From: Candidatus Falkowbacteria bacterium RIFOXYA2_FULL_38_12
GTDB taxonomy: Bacteria; Patescibacteriota; Patescibacteriia; XYB2-FULL-38-15
Assembly: GCA_001778095.1 (NCBI GenBank)
Contig: MFGA01000023.1
Location: forward strand, 1 to 46,810
Length of the DNA stretch: 46,810 nucleotides
Direction: 5' to 3'
In this document: in pieces, positions 33,674 to 41,649 of the stretch
Numbering within the stretch: position 1 is the first letter of the stretch
Layout of the letters: each line of letters starts with the position of its first letter
Made by a program: the position numbers and the translations under genes
The notes under the pieces: generated by a model
What the model was told of the DNA's origin: nothing
Databases searched by the model: none
Seen by the model: only the letters and a program-made list of their open reading frames with translations

Positions 33674-35080
33674 TTAAGCTTTCACCTTTAACTTTATTTT
33701 CTGCCCTTCTGCTGTATCTAAAACGTTATATCCGTCGACTTCTATTCTCTTACGAATTTCATCCGCCCTTACCCAATCTTTATTTTTTCTCGCTTCTTCT
33801 CGCTCTTCGAGAAGTTTTTTTATTTTCTCGGGGATTTCCGATAATTCTTTTATTTTATTTTTAATATCAAAACCCAAGACTTCGTCAAATTTTAAAAGAG
33901 AATCAATCCCGTTACCGGTTTTAACTATTTTCCAAACTACTGCCAGGTCTTCGGGTACTCCCAGATCATTGTCTAGCAATTTTTTAAATTCTTCTTCGGC
34001 TGGAATATCGTCTCCTTTTTTAAGATCAATTGTGGCGCTGTATAAATTATTCAAAGCGTTTTCCGCCGCCCCTACCGCTTCAAAAGAAAAATTAAGTTGC
34101 TGGCGATAATGCGCGCCAAGACAAAAATATCTGTAGGCCAAAGGATTCAAGCCCTTTTCAATCAAACTGTTTAGGGTAATAAAAGTCCCGGCCGATTTTG
34201 CCATCTTATCTTTTCCGATTACAATAAATTCGTTATGCATCCAAAAACGAGAAAAAGTCTTTCCGGTCGCAGCCTCACTTTGAGCAATTTCATTAGTATG
34301 ATGAACGGAAATATGGTCAACCCCACCGGTATGAATATCTAAAGTCTCGCCCAAATATTTCATGGCCATAGCGGAACATTCAATATGCCAGCCGGGAAAT
34401 CCATCGCCCCAAGGCGACGGCCAATACATCACGTGCCCGGCAAAACGACCCGCGCGCTTAAACCACAAAGCAAAATCAGCCTGATTTTTTTTATCTTTAT
34501 CTTCAAAAACTTCCTTGCGAACCGCTGTCTTTTTTTCTTCCAGTTTTTGTCCGGTTAATTTTCCATAATCGGGAAACTTTTTTACATCAAAATAAATTGC
34601 CTGGTCTGTTTCGTAAGCAAATCCTTTTTCCACTAAAATTTTAACTAAATCAATTTGTTCTTTGATGTGATCGCTGGCTTTAGCCCAAGTTATTTTATAA
34701 TTTTTATTTTCTGTGTATTCGAAAATATTCAGTTTTTTTAAATCATCTTGAAAAGCCACCGTATATTTTTCAGCTATTTTTTTCATTGATTCCAGAGTCA
34801 ACGGAAACCCTTCGCGAGCCAGAGCCTTCATCATCTTGTCTTCGCCGGCATCGGCATCGGAAGTCAGATGACCAATATCCGTAAGATTAATAACGTGGTC
34901 AACTTTATAACCGTTATAGAGAAGAGCGCGAATTAGAATATCGTCAAAAATATAGGCGCGAAGATTGCCGATGTGGGCATAGTTGTAAACCGTCGGCCCG
35001 CAGGTGTATATTTTGACTGTTTTGCCCTTCTGGGGCTTAAAATTTTCTATCTTTTTGGAGAGGGTATTGTAGAAATTCAT
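33674..35080 (-). CDS. cysS: Cysteinyl-tRNA synthetase
   Basis: Charges tRNA-Cys. 468 aa from the ATG at 35080, normal length for class I CysRS. Seen: the zinc-ligand cysteine in [19 protein letters not shown] (HIGH motif as HIGN), [43 protein letters not shown] (KMSKS as KMAKS) and the C-terminal helical domain. An upstream in-frame start would begin inside the promoter. The promoter places the start of transcription within a base or two of the ATG, suggesting leaderless translation. Confidence 0.96.
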   Translation of the reverse strand: MNFYNTLSKKIENFKPQKGKTVKIYTCGPTVYNYAHIGNLRAYIFDDILIRALLYNGYKVDHVINLTDIGHLTSDADAGEDKMMKALAREGFPLTLESMKKIAEKYTVAFQDDLKKLNIFEYTENKNYKITWAKASDHIKEQIDLVKILVEKGFAYETDQAIYFDVKKFPDYGKLTGQKLEEKKTAVRKEVFEDKDKKNQADFALWFKRAGRFAGHVMYWPSPWGDGFPGWHIECSAMAMKYLGETLDIHTGGVDHISVHHTNEIAQSEAATGKTFSRFWMHNEFIVIGKDKMAKSAGTFITLNSLIEKGLNPLAYRYFCLGAHYRQQLNFSFEAVGAAENALNNLYSATIDLKKGDDIPAEEEFKKLLDNDLGVPEDLAVVWKIVKTGNGIDSLLKFDEVLGFDIKNKIKELSEIPEKIKKLLEEREEARKNKDWVRADEIRKRIEVDGYNVLDTAEGQKIKLKVKA

Positions 35081-35088
35081 ATTATAGA

Positions 35089-35115
35089 AGTATAGCAGAA
35101 AAAAATTAAAATTCA
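35089..35115 (-). promoter_or_regulatory. Promoter of cysS
   Basis: Minus strand TTGAAT, 16-nt spacer ending TGC, then TATACT (plus strand AGTATA, 35089-35094): an extended -10. Only 8 nt separate the -10 from the ATG. Confidence 0.62.
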
Positions 35116-35127
35116 AACCAGTTTTCT

Positions 35128-35202
35128 GTCATTCCCGCGAAGGCGGGAATCTACTTCAACGATAAATAATTACGAGTGGATCCCCGCCTGCGCGGGGATG
35201 AC
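35128..35202. repeat. Inverted pair of GTCATTCCCGC-type hairpins
   Basis: Two 28-nt units (35128-35155 and 35175-35202), each a hairpin of the type ATTCCCGC...GCGGGAAT, face each other with outward GTCA/TGAC ends. Related single units lie at 40107-40134 and 40682-40709 around grpE. This repeat family fills the upstream region of cysS. Confidence 0.75.
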
Positions 35203-35310
35203 AAGCGCAAAAACAAAAACGCTGGACGGAGTACGAAAATATACTAGCCCACCCAGCTTTTAATATATATAAAAAATCAAAACAAAACTTTATCCTATTA
35301 TAGCACAAAC

Positions 35311-36387
35311 CTAATCCCTCCCCAACTCCTCCAATAATTCTCTTTGCCTTCTCGAAATTCTTGTCGGCGTAATAACAATTACTTCAACAAGCTGGTCACC
35401 CAATCCACCGCCGTGAACCGTATCATTAATCCCCCTCCCTTTTAATTTAAAAATTTGCCCTGATTGTGTCCCGGCCGGAATGGCAAGCATCACCGCGCCT
35501 TCCAATGTCTTTACTTCAATTTTGTCTCCCAGCGCCGCTTGGGTAAAACTTATTTCCGCTTTCGTTAAAATATTATTGCCGTCGCGCCTAAAATCACGAT
35601 CAACCTTAACTCTAAAAGTAATAAATAAATCTCCCGGCTCGCCACCTTTTCCTCCAGCCTCGCCTTCTCCGGAAAGACGAATAGCTTCTCCATTTATAAT
35701 TCCGGCCGGTATTTTAAATTTTATTTTTTTGGAAGCGCGCGTGACTCCGGATCCTCGACATTCTCGACATTCTTTTTCCGCTTTTTTCCCTTCGCCTTGG
35801 CACTTCGGGCAAACCGTCACTGTCTCGAAACTACCAAGAAATGTTTTTTGAATGGCTCTGACTTTGCCTGACCCATTGCAATTTACGCAAATAGAAATTT
35901 TGCTTGTCGGATCATCTCCCGATCCGCCACAATTACTGCAAGCGCTTGGTTTATATAAATCTAAAATCTTTTCTTCGCCAAAAACAGATTCGCGAAAACT
36001 AATTTCCATTTCCATCTGAATATCTTTACCGCGTTTTACTTTTTTCCTTTTCTTCCCGCCACCGAAAATATCTCCAAAACCAAAAATATCTCCAATATCA
36101 TTGAAGTCAAACCCATTAAAACCATTAGCAAAACCAGATCCGTCAAAACCGGAAAAACCACCCGGGCCTCCGGCCTGATCAAAGGTGGTTCCAAATTGGT
36201 CGTACTGTTGGCGTTTTTCGGGGTTGCCCAAAACCTGATAAGCTTCATTTATTTCCTTGAATTTATCCACATTACCGCCCTGCTTGTCGGGATGATGTTT
36301 GTGAGCCAATTCGCGAAAAGCTTTTTTAACTTCATCCTGCGACGCGCCCTTGCTAACGCCTAATATTTGATAATAATCCTTTGCCAC
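35311..36387 (-). CDS. dnaJ: Chaperone DnaJ
   Basis: The DnaK co-chaperone. 358 aa. J domain with HPD (HKHHPDKQGG), a Gly/Phe-rich linker (GGPGGFSGFDGSGFANGFNG), four zinc motifs CSNCGGSG, CVNCNGSG, CPKCQGEG and CRECRGSG, and the C-terminal substrate domains. The start is GTG at 36387 (an ATG one base upstream is out of frame). It lies downstream of dnaK across a 77-nt AT-rich spacer full of inverted repeats. Confidence 0.96.
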   Translation of the reverse strand: MAKDYYQILGVSKGASQDEVKKAFRELAHKHHPDKQGGNVDKFKEINEAYQVLGNPEKRQQYDQFGTTFDQAGGPGGFSGFDGSGFANGFNGFDFNDIGDIFGFGDIFGGGKKRKKVKRGKDIQMEMEISFRESVFGEEKILDLYKPSACSNCGGSGDDPTSKISICVNCNGSGKVRAIQKTFLGSFETVTVCPKCQGEGKKAEKECRECRGSGVTRASKKIKFKIPAGIINGEAIRLSGEGEAGGKGGEPGDLFITFRVKVDRDFRRDGNNILTKAEISFTQAALGDKIEVKTLEGAVMLAIPAGTQSGQIFKLKGRGINDTVHGGGLGDQLVEVIVITPTRISRRQRELLEELGRD

Positions 36388-36395
36388 ATTAACAG

Positions 36396-36462
36396 AATCA
36401 TGAATTATTAATTATGATTTCGCAATCAAAATTCTTGATTCATGATTCTTGATTCATAATTC
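36396..36462. repeat. AT-rich inverted repeat in the dnaK-dnaJ spacer
   Basis: Repeats of GAATCATGAATTATTAAT and its reverse-complement-like partners (TTGATTCATGATTC, TTGATTCATAATTC). It is a possible RNA stability or partial-termination element in the operon. Role inferred only from position. Confidence 0.5.
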
Positions 36463-36464
36463 AT

Positions 36465-38375
36465 TTACTTCACTTCTTCGTACTCTCCCTCAACAGTCTT
36501 GCTCTTATCGTCTTTCTTTTCTTCATCTTTTTTTTCATCATTATTCCCTGAGCCTGGCGGAGGGGTTTGCGCTTGTTGGCTCTGATACATCGCCGCGCCG
36601 ACTTTTTGTCCGACTTGTGCTAATTCATCTGCCGCTTTCTTGATCGCTTCTTTATCGTCAGTATCTTTTACTTTTTTCAAAGCTTCCATTTTTTCTTCAA
36701 TCTCTTTTTTATCTTCCGCTTTTATCTTGTCCGCCAAGTCTTTCAACATTTTTTCGGTTGTATACAAAATTGTTTCAGCAGTATTTTTAACTTCAATCAT
36801 CTCTTTTTTCTTCTCGTCGTCCGCCGCATGTATTTCCGCTTCCTGTTTCATTTTTTCTATTTCTTCTTTTGATAATCCGGTTGAGGCAGTAATTGTAATT
36901 GACTGTTCTTTCCCGGTTGCTTTATCTTTTGCTTTAACATTTAAAATTCCGTTAGCGTCAATATCAAAAGTCACTTCCACTTGCGGAACTCCGCGCGGAG
37001 CGGAAGGAATGCCGGAAAGCATAAATCGTCCCAAAGTTTTATTATCTCCCGCCATCGGACGCTCACCTTGCAAGATATGAATCTCTACAGAAGTTTGTCC
37101 GTCGGCTGCAGTAGAAAATACTTGAGTTTTTGATGTTGGAATTGTTGTATTTCTGCTTATAAGAGCAGTCATTACTCCACCTAAGGTTTCGAGACCAACA
37201 GTTAACGGAGTAACATCAAGCAACAAAATATCGCGAACCTCGCCTTGCAAGACTCCAGCCTGTACCGCCGCACCAATGGCTACGACTTCGTCTGGATTTA
37301 CAGATAGATTCGGCTTTTTGCCAAAAAACTTTTCAACAGTTTGTTGAACTAAAGGCATTCTTGTCATTCCGCCGACCATAACTACTTCTTCAATATCTTT
37401 TGCTTCCAATTTTGCGTCTGCTAAAGCTTTTTTGCACGGTTCTAGAGTTGCCTCAACAAGATCACCAATCAATTCTTCCATTTTGGCTCTAGTTAATTTC
37501 ATTACTAAATGTCTTGGCCCAGAGGAATCTGAAGTAATAAATGGCTGATTGATTTCTGTTTCCATGGCTGTAGAAAGCTCAATCTTTGCCTTCTCGGCTG
37601 CTTCCTTAATTCTTTGAAGAGCCAAAGGATCTTTCGCTAAATCAACACCTTGGTCCTTTTTAAATTCATTAATAATCCAATTAATAATTCTTTGATCAAA
37701 GTCATCGCCACCCAAATGCGTGTCGCCATTGGTTGATTTTACTTCCACCGTATCCGCGCCAATATCCAAAACGGAAATATCAAAAGTACCACCGCCCAAA
37801 TCATAGACAGCGATTTGCTGACCTTTCTTTTTATCAAATCCATAGGCCAAAGCTGCGGCAGTCGGTTCGTTGATGATTCTTTTTACTTTCAATCCGGCAA
37901 TTTCTCCGGCGTCTTTGGTTGCTTGCCTTTGCGCGTCGTCAAAATATGCCGGTACGGTAATGATCGCTTCTTCGATTTTCTCGCCAATTTTTTCTTCGGC
38001 ATCAGCTTTTAATTTCTGCAAAATCATGGCAGAAATTTCTTGAGGAGAATATTCCTTGCCACTCATCGCGATTTTCACTCCCTCGCCGACTTGTTTCATT
38101 TTGAATGGCAAAACTTTCAAATCTCTTTGCACTTCCTCGTCGCCAAACCGTCTCCCGATTAAACGTTTAATCGAGTAAAGGGTATTTTCCGGATTGGTCA
38201 CCGATTGACGTTTGGCCAATTGTCCAACCAACCTCTCGCCGTTTTTTGAAACAGCAACAATAGACGGAGTTGTTCTCGCTCCTTCTTTATTTTCCAAAAC
38301 CTTTGGCTCTCCGCCTTCAATTATCGCCATACAGGAATTGGTTGTTCCTAAGTCTATACCTAAAATTTTTGACAT
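36465..38375 (-). CDS. dnaK: Chaperone DnaK (Hsp70)
   Basis: 636 aa, full length. ATPase domain: [45 protein letters not shown]-type (here [15 protein letters not shown]), [11 protein letters not shown]. Substrate domain: [21 protein letters not shown] and [16 protein letters not shown]. The C-terminal tail is acidic ([15 protein letters not shown]). Works with GrpE and DnaJ in protein folding. The ATG overlaps the end of the upstream zinc-ribbon gene by 16 nt. No Shine-Dalgarno is seen. Confidence 0.97.
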   Translation of the reverse strand: MSKILGIDLGTTNSCMAIIEGGEPKVLENKEGARTTPSIVAVSKNGERLVGQLAKRQSVTNPENTLYSIKRLIGRRFGDEEVQRDLKVLPFKMKQVGEGVKIAMSGKEYSPQEISAMILQKLKADAEEKIGEKIEEAIITVPAYFDDAQRQATKDAGEIAGLKVKRIINEPTAAALAYGFDKKKGQQIAVYDLGGGTFDISVLDIGADTVEVKSTNGDTHLGGDDFDQRIINWIINEFKKDQGVDLAKDPLALQRIKEAAEKAKIELSTAMETEINQPFITSDSSGPRHLVMKLTRAKMEELIGDLVEATLEPCKKALADAKLEAKDIEEVVMVGGMTRMPLVQQTVEKFFGKKPNLSVNPDEVVAIGAAVQAGVLQGEVRDILLLDVTPLTVGLETLGGVMTALISRNTTIPTSKTQVFSTAADGQTSVEIHILQGERPMAGDNKTLGRFMLSGIPSAPRGVPQVEVTFDIDANGILNVKAKDKATGKEQSITITASTGLSKEEIEKMKQEAEIHAADDEKKKEMIEVKNTAETILYTTEKMLKDLADKIKAEDKKEIEEKMEALKKVKDTDDKEAIKKAADELAQVGQKVGAAMYQSQQAQTPPPGSGNNDEKKDEEKKDDKSKTVEGEYEEVK

Positions 38376-38995
38376 AGTTTTTTATGATTAGTTATTTGTA
38401 ATTTATTTTTTAACCCATCCAGGATTATCTGCAATCTCTTTAAAATTTCTTTCAAATTAGAATTCACAATTTTCTGTGTATTTGGAAACTTATTTTCATC
38501 GCTTTTAATATAATCTCTGTCATAATGAGCACAAAATCTGGGCCTTTTCTCTTCTATATATCGTATAATGTCTTCCTTCTCTATTTTCTCTATCTCACTA
38601 GCGTTATCGAACAAATTATAAAAAGATATTGTCCTTGTATCTTTATCAAACAATCCAGCAACCTTTATTATCAAATAATCTTGAATTATCCTATTATAGT
38701 GCCCAAGTCCAAGAGGATTTTCTGGTGAATCTAAGTCCATCGCCGCCCTGAGTTTTTCATTAATTTCCTTTAATTTATCAAATGCCATCTCGCAATTTTC
38801 AATATTATATTGCAAATAATTAATCTCTGGCGACATGTCAATATAATATTCCCATAATGTCATTTTACACTGTGGACATAACTTATTGCTACGCAACTTA
38901 TTTATTATCTCAATTTCTTCCCCCTCTTGATTTATACTCACATGGCCACACTGATCACACCAATATGTTTTTATATTTAACTTATTTCTTTTCAT
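38360..38995 (-). CDS. Zinc-ribbon protein with HEPN-like domain
   Basis: 211 aa, not confidently recognised. N-terminal zinc ribbon C13-x2-C16...C40-x2-C43. The helical remainder resembles AbiU2-type HEPN domains: [30 protein letters not shown], then R151-x5-H157 ([13 protein letters not shown]), the HEPN RNase signature spacing, and a last helix [25 protein letters not shown] proteins are often RNases in defence or toxin systems. This is inference from pattern only. The last residues ([11 protein letters not shown]) read through the dnaK leader and start codon, so the native C-terminus may have been extended by insertion. Confidence 0.5.
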   Translation of the reverse strand: MKRNKLNIKTYWCDQCGHVSINQEGEEIEIINKLRSNKLCPQCKMTLWEYYIDMSPEINYLQYNIENCEMAFDKLKEINEKLRAAMDLDSPENPLGLGHYNRIIQDYLIIKVAGLFDKDTRTISFYNLFDNASEIEKIEKEDIIRYIEEKRPRFCAHYDRDYIKSDENKFPNTQKIVNSNLKEILKRLQIILDGLKNKLQITNHKKLCQKF

Positions 38996-39021
38996 GCAAT
39001 CATTCTTAATCTTTAATTATT

Positions 39022-39249
39022 TCAACAATTTAAATTCATGCACTCCACATGAAAGCGACTTTTTTCTCCTTTAAGGGATCTTTTGTAACAATCCTCTATA
39101 AAATTTAAACGTTCGGTGGCTCTAACATTTTCCTCATAATTATCATGCGTCTGTTTTTGCCAACGCAATAATCCTACGATAATTACAACTAACAAGGTAA
39201 AAGAAAGACTAACCCCAATAATTGCTGTCGCTTTCCATAATTTATTCAT
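39022..39249 (-). CDS. Small single-pass membrane protein
   Basis: 75 aa, unrecognised. One membrane helix (about residues 8-28, TAIIGVSLSFTLLVVIIVGLL), then a charged part with three cysteines (EDCYKRSLKGEKSRFHVECMNLNC). It is preceded by a leader nearly identical to the one before dnaK (CATAAAAAACTATG). It lies between the zinc-finger microprotein and the HEPN-like gene. Confidence 0.65.
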   Translation of the reverse strand: MNKLWKATAIIGVSLSFTLLVVIIVGLLRWQKQTHDNYEENVRATERLNFIEDCYKRSLKGEKSRFHVECMNLNC

Positions 39250-39280
39250 AGTTTTTTATGCCTAATTATTTACAAATTCC

Positions 39281-39308
39281 TGTTCCGCTCCGAGATGAAG
39301 CGGAACAA
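39281..39308. other. 9-bp hairpin between microprotein genes
   Basis: TGTTCCGCT-n9-AGCGGAACA. No U-run follows on the minus strand, so it is more likely an RNA processing or stability element than a terminator. Confidence 0.45.
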
Positions 39309-39378
39309 TTTATCTGCGAGCAATTACTTTGTTTTTAATTTACTTTTGTTTATTCTTAATCTGTTTTTAAACTTCTTA

Positions 39379-39489
39379 TTAGCTGTTAGCTGTAAGTGTA
39401 TTATTTTTTATACATACCATTTCATGAGTAATTCTATCTTCGTTAGATCTAAAAGATTTTTCACAAAAAGAACATTGGTATAAAGACAT
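39379..39489 (-). CDS. 36-aa zinc-finger microprotein (C2HC)
   Basis: ATG at 39489, stop TAA at 39379. Starts MSLYQCSFCEKSFRSN and carries C6-x2-C9-x12-H22-x3-C26, a perfect single C2HC zinc finger with the aromatic residue (F13) of classical fingers. It begins 3 nt after the hsp20 stop codon, and the end of hsp20 (GGGAAG) can act as its Shine-Dalgarno. Free C2H2-type fingers of this length are rare in bacteria. It may bind RNA or DNA or be a zinc-buffering peptide. Its reality rests on the intact motif and the tight coupling to hsp20. Confidence 0.6.
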   Translation of the reverse strand: MSLYQCSFCEKSFRSNEDRITHEMVCIKNNTLTANS

Positions 39490-39492
39490 ATT

Positions 39493-39933
39493 TTATTTCT
39501 TCCCTTTCACCACCTTCACCTTAATCGCCTTATTTTTTTCTTCCGACGCTTTAGGAACAGTGATTTTTAAAACTCCATTTTCCGATTTAGCTTCCGCCTT
39601 ATCCCCTAGAACCGCGACGGGCAATGGGATAGTGCGATAAAAACTGCCGTAGCGCATTTCTTTTCTATAAAAATCTTTTTCATCAACTTCTGATTTTCTT
39701 TCGGTTTTTCCTTGCACTGTCAAAACATTATCGGTAATGGAAACATCAACATCATCGGGATCAACTCCGGCCAAAGACATTTCCGCAACAACGCCGTCTT
39801 TGGTTTGATAAACATCCACTGCCGGAATAAAGCCGGCTGTTTTATTTGGCCACTCCGAAAAATTCTCAAAAAGTTTGTCCATTTCTTCAAATGGCTCAAA
39901 CATTGGGAATGGCCTCCAACGAATAATTGCCAT
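39493..39933 (-). CDS. hsp20: Small heat-shock protein Hsp20
   Basis: 146 aa from the ATG at 39933, which has an AGGGAGG Shine-Dalgarno 10 nt upstream; a longer in-frame start at 39966 lacks one. Alpha-crystallin domain: FIPAVDVYQTKDGVVAEMSLAGVDPDDVDVSITDNVLTVQGK and SFYRTIPLPVAV with the C-terminal GVLKITVPK. An ATP-independent holdase that keeps unfolded clients for DnaK. Its place between grpE and dnaK makes a full heat-shock locus. Confidence 0.95.
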   Translation of the reverse strand: MAIIRWRPFPMFEPFEEMDKLFENFSEWPNKTAGFIPAVDVYQTKDGVVAEMSLAGVDPDDVDVSITDNVLTVQGKTERKSEVDEKDFYRKEMRYGSFYRTIPLPVAVLGDKAEAKSENGVLKITVPKASEEKNKAIKVKVVKGKK

Positions 39934-40032
39934 ATTATTTTTGCCTCCCTTAAACGCCCGCGCCAATTTTGATATTGATCGCGAACTTAATTATGGAGTA
40001 AGTTAGATTTTGGTTGTCAGTTGTTAGAAAAT

Positions 40033-40093
40033 GGAATAGCAGACTTTAGTCTGCGCCTTAGTAAGATTAACGCGAACTAAAGTTCACTACTCC
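40033..40093. repeat. Palindromic repeat in the grpE-hsp20 spacer
   Basis: Arms GCAGACTTTAGTCTGC and GAACTAAAGTTC are each palindromes, and the outer ends GGAATAGC / CACTACTCC mirror each other. It looks like a small REP- or MITE-type element. Confidence 0.6.
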
Positions 40094-40106
40094 CTTTTTT
40101 TATAAG

Positions 40107-40134
40107 AGTGGATCCCCGCCTTCGCGGGGATGAC
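40107..40134. repeat. Hairpin repeat flanking grpE, downstream copy
   Basis: AGTGGATCCCCGCC-TTC-GCGGGGATGAC type 28-nt hairpin, 10 nt from the grpE stop. Related, in inverted orientation, to 40682-40709 and to the pair at 35128-35202. Confidence 0.7.
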
Positions 40135-40144
40135 AAAGAACGGA

Positions 40145-40672
40145 TTACTCGCTCACTATCACCTTTGCCGCGATAACCACCCTTCCGGCCAGTTTGTACC
40201 CCCCGCCGACTTCTTCCAAGACGATATCACTCCCGACTTCTTCTCTTTTTTCTTTAGCGACCGCTTCATGAAGCTCCGGATTAAATTCTTCTCCGACTGT
40301 TTTTATTTCTTCTATATCCAAATTTTTCAAAAAACCTTCAAATTGTTTTTTTATGTTTACAATTCCCTCTGACCAACCTTCGCTTTTATCATTATTGCCT
40401 GAACCTACAGAAGGCGCCTCCTTACATGCCCTTTTCAACCCATCATAAATCGGCAAAAATTTTAAGATTATTCCCAAATTAGCAAACCTCACTAAATCTT
40501 TTTGCGCTTCTCCTGACTGATTTTTTAAATTAAGATAATCCGCTTTGGCTCTTTTCCAGCCGTTCAAATACTCTTCCGCTTCCTTTTTACATTTTTCCAT
40601 TTCCAATTTTAAATTTTCCAGTTCATCAGCCTCTTGTTGTTTGTCGTCAGTTGTTATTTTTTCTTCTGCCAT
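40145..40672 (-). CDS. grpE: Nucleotide-exchange factor GrpE
   Basis: 175 aa. Long N-terminal coiled coil (ENLKLEMEKCKKEAEEYLNGWKRAKADYLNLKNQ), the central four-helix part (FANLGIILKFLPIYDGLKRA, GIVNIKKQFEGFLKNLDIEEI) and the beta-domain end HEAVAKEKREEVGSDIVLEEVGGGYKLAGRVVIAAKVIVSE. It releases ADP from DnaK. Flanked on each side, about 10 nt away, by inverted copies of a hairpin repeat. Confidence 0.95.
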   Translation of the reverse strand: MAEEKITTDDKQQEADELENLKLEMEKCKKEAEEYLNGWKRAKADYLNLKNQSGEAQKDLVRFANLGIILKFLPIYDGLKRACKEAPSVGSGNNDKSEGWSEGIVNIKKQFEGFLKNLDIEEIKTVGEEFNPELHEAVAKEKREEVGSDIVLEEVGGGYKLAGRVVIAAKVIVSE

Positions 40673-40681
40673 AATTTAATT

Positions 40682-40709
40682 GTCATTCCCGCGAAGGCGG
40701 GAATCCACT
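40682..40709. repeat. Hairpin repeat flanking grpE, upstream copy
   Basis: GTCATTCCCGC...GCGGGAATCCACT, 28 nt, 10 nt upstream of the grpE start and in the hrcA-grpE spacer. It could act as a terminator-like or processing hairpin inside the operon. Confidence 0.7.
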
Positions 40710-40725
40710 CTTTTTATTTATATGT

Positions 40726-41409
40726 TTATATATCCAAAATTTCTTTCACGTATTTTACCAACCCAACATTCTTTTTATAATCCATTCGGATCGGCCCTAA
40801 AACCGCGATAACACCTTTACCTTTTTTGCATTTACTTATTATCACACTGCAATTATCACTAAAAGGATTTTTACTGCCAATTAAAACTTTTATGTCATCA
40901 CCAATATCATCAAAAATTTTATACATAACCTCATCAAGCTCATCAACAACTTCTCCGATTCTCCGCGCTAAATTTTGATCATGGAATTCCGGTTTACCGA
41001 ATAAATTGGAAAGACCGGTATAGTATATATCTTTTGCATTGAAAGCCAAAATTACTGCTTCGCCGGAAATTTCCGCCAACATCTTGGCGATTTTTTTATT
41101 CGGCATCTCCTCGGACTTTGCGCTTTTATTTAAAACTTCTTTGTCTTTTTCCGAAATTTTAACATCTTTTTCCGTATTTATTTTTTCCAAATAAAAATTA
41201 TAGCCAAGCTCGGTCGGTATCCTGCCGGCGGAAGTATGCGGCTGGGTAATATATCCTTTTTCCTCAAGAGCCGCCATTTCGTTTCTAATGGTTGCCGAAC
41301 TCAACTTAAAACTCCCCCGCCCCGCCAAAAAACCGGAAGCGACCGGCGCGGCTTTCTTAATATATTCGCCAACCAAAGAAATGAGCATTTTTTCCTGTCT
41401 TGTTTCCAT
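40726..41409 (-). CDS. hrcA: Heat-inducible repressor HrcA (shortened)
   Basis: 227 aa, against about 340 in most bacteria. The N-terminal winged helix is complete: QEKMLISLVGEYIKKAAPVASGFLAGRGSFKLSSATIRNEMAALEEKGYITQPHTSAGRIPTELGYNFYL. The C-terminal GAF-like region is shortened (GEAVILAFNAKDIYYTGLSNLFGKPEF ... IKVLIGSKNPFSDNCSVIISKCKKGKGVIAVLGPIRMDYKKNVGLVKYV). It binds CIRCE as a dimer and is normally stabilised by GroEL. A CIRCE lies directly upstream, so it represses its own operon. Confidence 0.93.
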   Translation of the reverse strand: METRQEKMLISLVGEYIKKAAPVASGFLAGRGSFKLSSATIRNEMAALEEKGYITQPHTSAGRIPTELGYNFYLEKINTEKDVKISEKDKEVLNKSAKSEEMPNKKIAKMLAEISGEAVILAFNAKDIYYTGLSNLFGKPEFHDQNLARRIGEVVDELDEVMYKIFDDIGDDIKVLIGSKNPFSDNCSVIISKCKKGKGVIAVLGPIRMDYKKNVGLVKYVKEILDI

Positions 41410-41417
41410 ATTAGCTC

Positions 41418-41446
41418 ATTGTAAAAAATTAGCAGTCGCTTGTCAA
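41418..41446 (-). promoter_or_regulatory. Promoter of hrcA, -35 box inside CIRCE
   Basis: Minus strand TTGACA (plus TGTCAA, 41441-41446), 17-nt spacer, TACAAT (plus ATTGTA, 41418-41423). Only 8 nt separate the -10 from the ATG at 41409, so the mRNA should be leaderless. Confidence 0.78.
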
Positions 41447-41455
41447 GAGTGCTAA
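41429..41455. promoter_or_regulatory. CIRCE operator
   Basis: TTAGCAGTC-n9-GAGTGCTAA (41429-41437, 41447-41455): one mismatch to the consensus TTAGCACTC-n9-GAGTGCTAA, the known HrcA binding site. Its 9-nt spacer holds the promoter's -35 hexamer. Confidence 0.92.
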
Positions 41456-41467
41456 TTTCATATTACT

Positions 41468-41501
41468 AAAAACGCGAAGGGCTGTCAAATGCCGTCCGCG
41501 C
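41468..41501 (-). terminator. Terminator-like hairpin upstream of hrcA
   Basis: Minus strand CGCG..GGC-n8-GCC..CGCG followed by TTTTT. It would end transcripts from the Band-7 operon and insulate the CIRCE promoter. Confidence 0.5.
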
Positions 41502-41517
41502 TATTTTACATTATTTT

Positions 41518-41640
41518 TCCCCTCCCTTGAGGGGAGGGGTTAGGGGAGGGTGAGAAAAATATTTAACTACTGCTCCACCCCCTCCTAGCCTTGCGCCACC
41601 GCTATAGCTTTAGCGACACGCGGCCCCCATCAAGGGGGAG
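41518..41640. repeat. GC-rich interspersed hairpin repeat, copy 2 with insertion
   Basis: Same blocks as 1161-1250, but with about 34 extra nt (roughly 41590-41625) between CCTCCTAGCC and CCCCCATCAAGGGGG. The extra part contains GCTATAGCTTTAGCGA, which resembles the expanded tandem unit at about 29271, suggesting one repeat inserted in another. Confidence 0.7.
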
Positions 41641-41649
41641 GAACTAATA

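Noticed and set aside
33674-35116. Longer CysS start (12 extra residues)
   Set aside because: The extra codons lie in the promoter and -10 region; the ATG at 35080 fits the promoter and the usual N-terminus.
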